Shown: piece after piece, positions 6,274 to 8,330 of the stretch
How the letters are laid out: each line of letters begins with the position of its first letter
Position numbering within the stretch: the stretch's first letter is position 1
Assembly (NCBI GenBank): GCA_027451565.1
Contig: DAIDJC010000141.1
Coordinates: 1-8,330 of the forward strand
DNA length: 8,330 nt
DNA from: Limisphaerales bacterium
GTDB lineage: Bacteria; Verrucomicrobiota; Verrucomicrobiia; Limisphaerales; UBA11358
Direction: 5' to 3'
The notes under the pieces: model-generated
Told to the model about the DNA's origin: nothing
Database searches by the model: none
What the model saw: the letters and a program-made list of their open reading frames with translations, nothing else
Program-made: the position numbers and the translations under genes

Positions 6274-6343
6274 AGTAGAGTAGGCGGAGCGAAACGGTCA
6301 TTGGCCCTGCGCCTCTCAATCCGTTCGCTCCGCCTACTCTACT
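6274..6343. repeat. Long near-perfect palindrome (REP/MITE-like) at the recF 3' end
   Basis: The left arm at 6274-6297 (AGTAGAGTAGGCGGAGCG plus AAACGG) and the right arm at 6321-6343 (CCGTTCGCTCCGCCTACTCTACT) are reverse complements over 23 bases, with a single extra A in the left arm. The loop is 23 bases (6298-6320). After a C-C mismatch, two more bases pair at each side. The outer end reaches the recF stop codon (6343-6345). No T-run follows on either strand, so it is not a classical intrinsic terminator. It could still block 3' exonucleases or readthrough, or be a copy of a dispersed repetitive extragenic palindrome or miniature element. Confidence 0.8.
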
Positions 6344-7413
6344 CAAGCCAGGCTGCCTTGGCGCACCTGCCAGCGGTGCAAATCGGCGCCGAGTTCGCGG
6401 GGCCAGTTTTCCTCGGTACAGGTCATGAAAACCTGACCGCTTCCTTTGCGTGCAAGATCGAGCAGGGGCAATAGGCCGCTACGCCGTTTTTCATCCAGTT
6501 CTCCCATGACGTCGTCTATCAAAAGCACGGGTGGCGACCCATGAATGCCTGAAAGGTATTCTGCCTGGGCCATTTTCAAGGAAATGGCCAGGGTGCGTTT
6601 CTGTCCTTCGCTGCCGTAGATGGCGGCCTCGTGGCCGTTCTGGAGCATTTGCAGGTCGTCACGGTGGGGACCGACGAGGGTGATGCGCATGATGCGCTCC
6701 CGGCTGCGGCTCTGGGCGAGTTCCACGGCAAAGTCCGATTTCACGCTGGGCCTGTATTCCAACCGCAAGTCCTCGGCATCATTGGAAATGCGCCGGTAGG
6801 CCAGGCGTGCGAGGGGTGAAAAACGTGGAATCAATCCGCCCCGGGCTTTCATCACTTCGTTGCCCAGGCGGATCATTTCCCCGGTAAAAACGGCCAGGGC
6901 GGATTCATCCTGGATGCGGCTTTTGAGCAGGGCATTTCGGGATCGAACCGTGTGGAGGTAGCGCTGGAGCAGAGCGAGGTAGCCGGGGTGGGTCTGGGCG
7001 AGAAGCAGGTCCATGAAGCGGCGCCGGAACCGGGCGGACCCCTTCACGAGTTGGAGGTCTTCGGTGCAAAAGACAACAGTGCGGAGCACTCCGAAATAAT
7101 CGGCGAGACTTTTGACTTTCTGGCCGTCCAGCCCCAGCTTGCGTTCGCAGGCTGACCAGTAAATTTTGATGTCATGGTTTTCTCGGCCCACGGTGGCGCC
7201 GCCCACAAAATAGCCGCGCGCGCCATGGCGGATCATTTGGGCGCCGCCCACACCGCGGAAGGATCGCAGGGTGGACATCAGGTAAATGGCCTCAAGGATG
7301 TTGGTTTTGCCTTGGGCGTTATCGCCCAGCAACACGTGAAACCCGGGCTGGAAATTCACGTCCAGACGGGTGTAATTGCGAAAATCCCTGAGTCGTAAAC
7401 TGGCCAGATGCAC
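6343..7413 (-). CDS. recF: DNA replication and repair protein RecF
   Basis: RecF is an SMC/Rad50-like ATPase that, with RecO and RecR, loads RecA onto gapped DNA during post-replication repair. The 356-residue product has normal family length. It opens MHLASLRLRDFRNYTRLDVNF, as RecFs do, then Walker A GDNAQGKTN (residues 30-38) and EAIYLMSTLRSFR. The C-terminal half has the family block TLVGPHRDDL, the ABC signature region YGSEGQKRTLAISLKMAQ, Walker B PVLLIDDVMGELD and the D-loop ELDEKRR. The start is a GTG at 7413: a stop codon lies two codons upstream, so no longer form exists, and no clear Shine-Dalgarno precedes it. The signature reads SEGQKR where many relatives have SQGQQR. Unusually, no dnaA, dnaN or gyrB gene is next to it. 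The gene upstream on the same strand encodes a sugar esterase 69 bases away, and the 3' end abuts a long palindrome. Confidence 0.97.
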   Translation of the reverse strand: MHLASLRLRDFRNYTRLDVNFQPGFHVLLGDNAQGKTNILEAIYLMSTLRSFRGVGGAQMIRHGARGYFVGGATVGRENHDIKIYWSACERKLGLDGQKVKSLADYFGVLRTVVFCTEDLQLVKGSARFRRRFMDLLLAQTHPGYLALLQRYLHTVRSRNALLKSRIQDESALAVFTGEMIRLGNEVMKARGGLIPRFSPLARLAYRRISNDAEDLRLEYRPSVKSDFAVELAQSRSRERIMRITLVGPHRDDLQMLQNGHEAAIYGSEGQKRTLAISLKMAQAEYLSGIHGSPPVLLIDDVMGELDEKRRSGLLPLLDLARKGSGQVFMTCTEENWPRELGADLHRWQVRQGSLA

Positions 7414-7482
7414 GATTCAACAATGAATGGATGCCGGGTTTTGTTCCAGCCTTTTTCGATGATTCACCCCAGGGCGCCAGGG

Positions 7483-8330
7483 TCAGAGTTTTCGCAGGAA
7501 TTCAAAGGTGGCGTCCTTGAACCCGGGCAGCTCGGGTTCATGGGCGTAATCAGGGTACACCATGATGGATTTTGGGGAGCGGATTTTATTGTACGCGGCA
7601 AACTGGGTGGAGGGGGGGCAGATGTTATCCATGAGCGTGGCGGCCATGAGGACCTGGCCCTGGATGCGCGGGGCGAGGTGCTGGACATCAATGTAGCCCA
7701 GGCGGGTGAAAACCTGCTCCTCGCGGGCGTGGGTGGGGTCAAAGAGGCGGAAATAGTTGCGAATGTCCTCGTAAGCGTTGGCGGCGAGGTCCATTTCCCA
7801 GACGCGCTGGTAATCGGAGAGGAAGGGGTAAACAGGTGCAACCCGTTTGATTTGGGGCGCGAGGGCGGCGCAGGCCAGGGCCAGGCCGCCGCCTTGGGAG
7901 GCGCCCATGGCTCCAATGCGGTCTGGATCCACCTCGGCAAATCCACTGACAATGCGAACCAGTTGCGAGGTGTCCAGGAAGATCTGCCGGAACAGGAGTT
8001 GGTCCGGGGTGGGGGCGTCCAAACCCCGGATGATTTGTCCGCGATGGGTATTGCCGGTGACTCCGCCGAGGTCCTGGCTCAGGCCGCCCTGGCCGCGGCA
8101 ATCCATCGCCGCCACGGAAAAACCCTCGGCCACCCAGGCAAGCTTGTCGTACCAATTGCCGGAATTCAGGGAGTACCCGTGGAATTGAACAATGGCGGGT
8201 TTGCGACCGGACCGGACACGGGGCCGCAGGTATTTGGCATGTATCCGACTGCCCCCCACGCCTGTGTAAAAAAGGTCGAAACATTCTGCAATTTGGCTCT
8301 GGAAAGATGCCGGCACCAATTCCACCGCTG
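7483..8330 (-). CDS. CE7 acetyl xylan esterase / cephalosporin-C deacetylase, N-terminus off window
   Basis: This alpha/beta-hydrolase belongs to the acetyl xylan esterase family AXE1 (PF05448, carbohydrate esterase family 7), whose members remove acetyl groups from xylo-oligosaccharides and cephalosporin C. About 280 residues are visible; the family has about 320, so roughly 40 N-terminal residues lie beyond the right edge. The GTG at 8325 is in frame but internal, not the start. Counting from that codon: QFHGYSLNSGNW (47-58) carries the oxyanion-hole HGY; DCRGQGG (75-81) is the CE7 RGQ motif; GASQGG (141-146) holds the nucleophile Ser143; MDNICPPS (232-239) holds Asp233; and YAHEPELPG (260-268) holds His262. 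The full triad is therefore present. It is on the same strand as recF with 69 bases between, so the two may share a transcript. No signal peptide can be judged. Likely role: deacetylation of plant-derived oligosaccharides, matching the glycosidase in this window. Confidence 0.92.
   Translation of the reverse strand, partial: AVELVPASFQSQIAECFDLFYTGVGGSRIHAKYLRPRVRSGRKPAIVQFHGYSLNSGNWYDKLAWVAEGFSVAAMDCRGQGGLSQDLGGVTGNTHRGQIIRGLDAPTPDQLLFRQIFLDTSQLVRIVSGFAEVDPDRIGAMGASQGGGLALACAALAPQIKRVAPVYPFLSDYQRVWEMDLAANAYEDIRNYFRLFDPTHAREEQVFTRLGYIDVQHLAPRIQGQVLMAATLMDNICPPSTQFAAYNKIRSPKSIMVYPDYAHEPELPGFKDATFEFLRKL

Noticed and set aside
7464..7952. 162-codon minus-strand frame overlapping the esterase
   Set aside because: It is rich in proline, serine and threonine, in a different frame of a gene with a complete catalytic triad; a shadow.
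1..8330. CRISPR arrays, tRNA or rRNA genes, toxin-antitoxin pairs
   Set aside because: Looked for by eye on both strands; no regularly spaced direct repeats, cloverleaf sequences or small paired genes were found.

Overview
The window is an 8.3 kb stretch of a bacterial chromosome with moderately high GC. It carries translation genes, one PTS regulatory protein, recF and two carbohydrate-active enzymes. The mix of housekeeping genes with a DUF4038/GH140-type glycosidase and a CE7 acetyl esterase, and the style of the proteins, would fit a polysaccharide-degrading member of the Verrucomicrobiota. That placement is a low-confidence inference; no marker in the window settles it.

Region 1 (1-1115, minus strand) is a ribosomal/tRNA-modification operon read right to left: rpsP (S16), khpA (a small KH-domain RNA-binding protein) and trmD (tRNA m1G37 methyltransferase, running off the left edge). 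rimM, usually found between khpA and trmD, is not there. The 31-base khpA-trmD gap instead contains two small inverted repeats that overlap the trmD ribosome-binding region. Region 2 (1116-3740, plus strand) diverges from it: a stand-alone PTS EIIA domain protein (ptsN/fructose type), then argS. A terminator-shaped hairpin lies in the divergent intergenic region.

Region 3 (3741-6342) looks like an accessory insertion between housekeeping blocks. It starts with decayed sequence, including a frameshifted C-terminal scrap of an N6-adenine DNA methylase (plus strand). Next comes an intact minus-strand secreted glycosidase of the apiosidase-like DUF4038 family with a C-terminal putative collagen-binding domain. 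Beyond it lie two transposase scraps (ISL3-like N-terminus, IS3-type OrfA N-terminus) and a long near-perfect palindrome that reaches the recF stop codon.

Region 4 (6343-8330, minus strand) holds recF and, 69 bases upstream on the same strand, a CE7-family acetyl xylan esterase/cephalosporin-C deacetylase whose N-terminus is off the right edge. dnaA, dnaN and gyrB are not next to recF.

No convincing new multi-gene system is visible. The points most worth a second look are the methylase fossil, the transposase scraps and palindrome that bracket the glycosidase, the missing rimM, and the possible RNA switch at the khpA-trmD junction.
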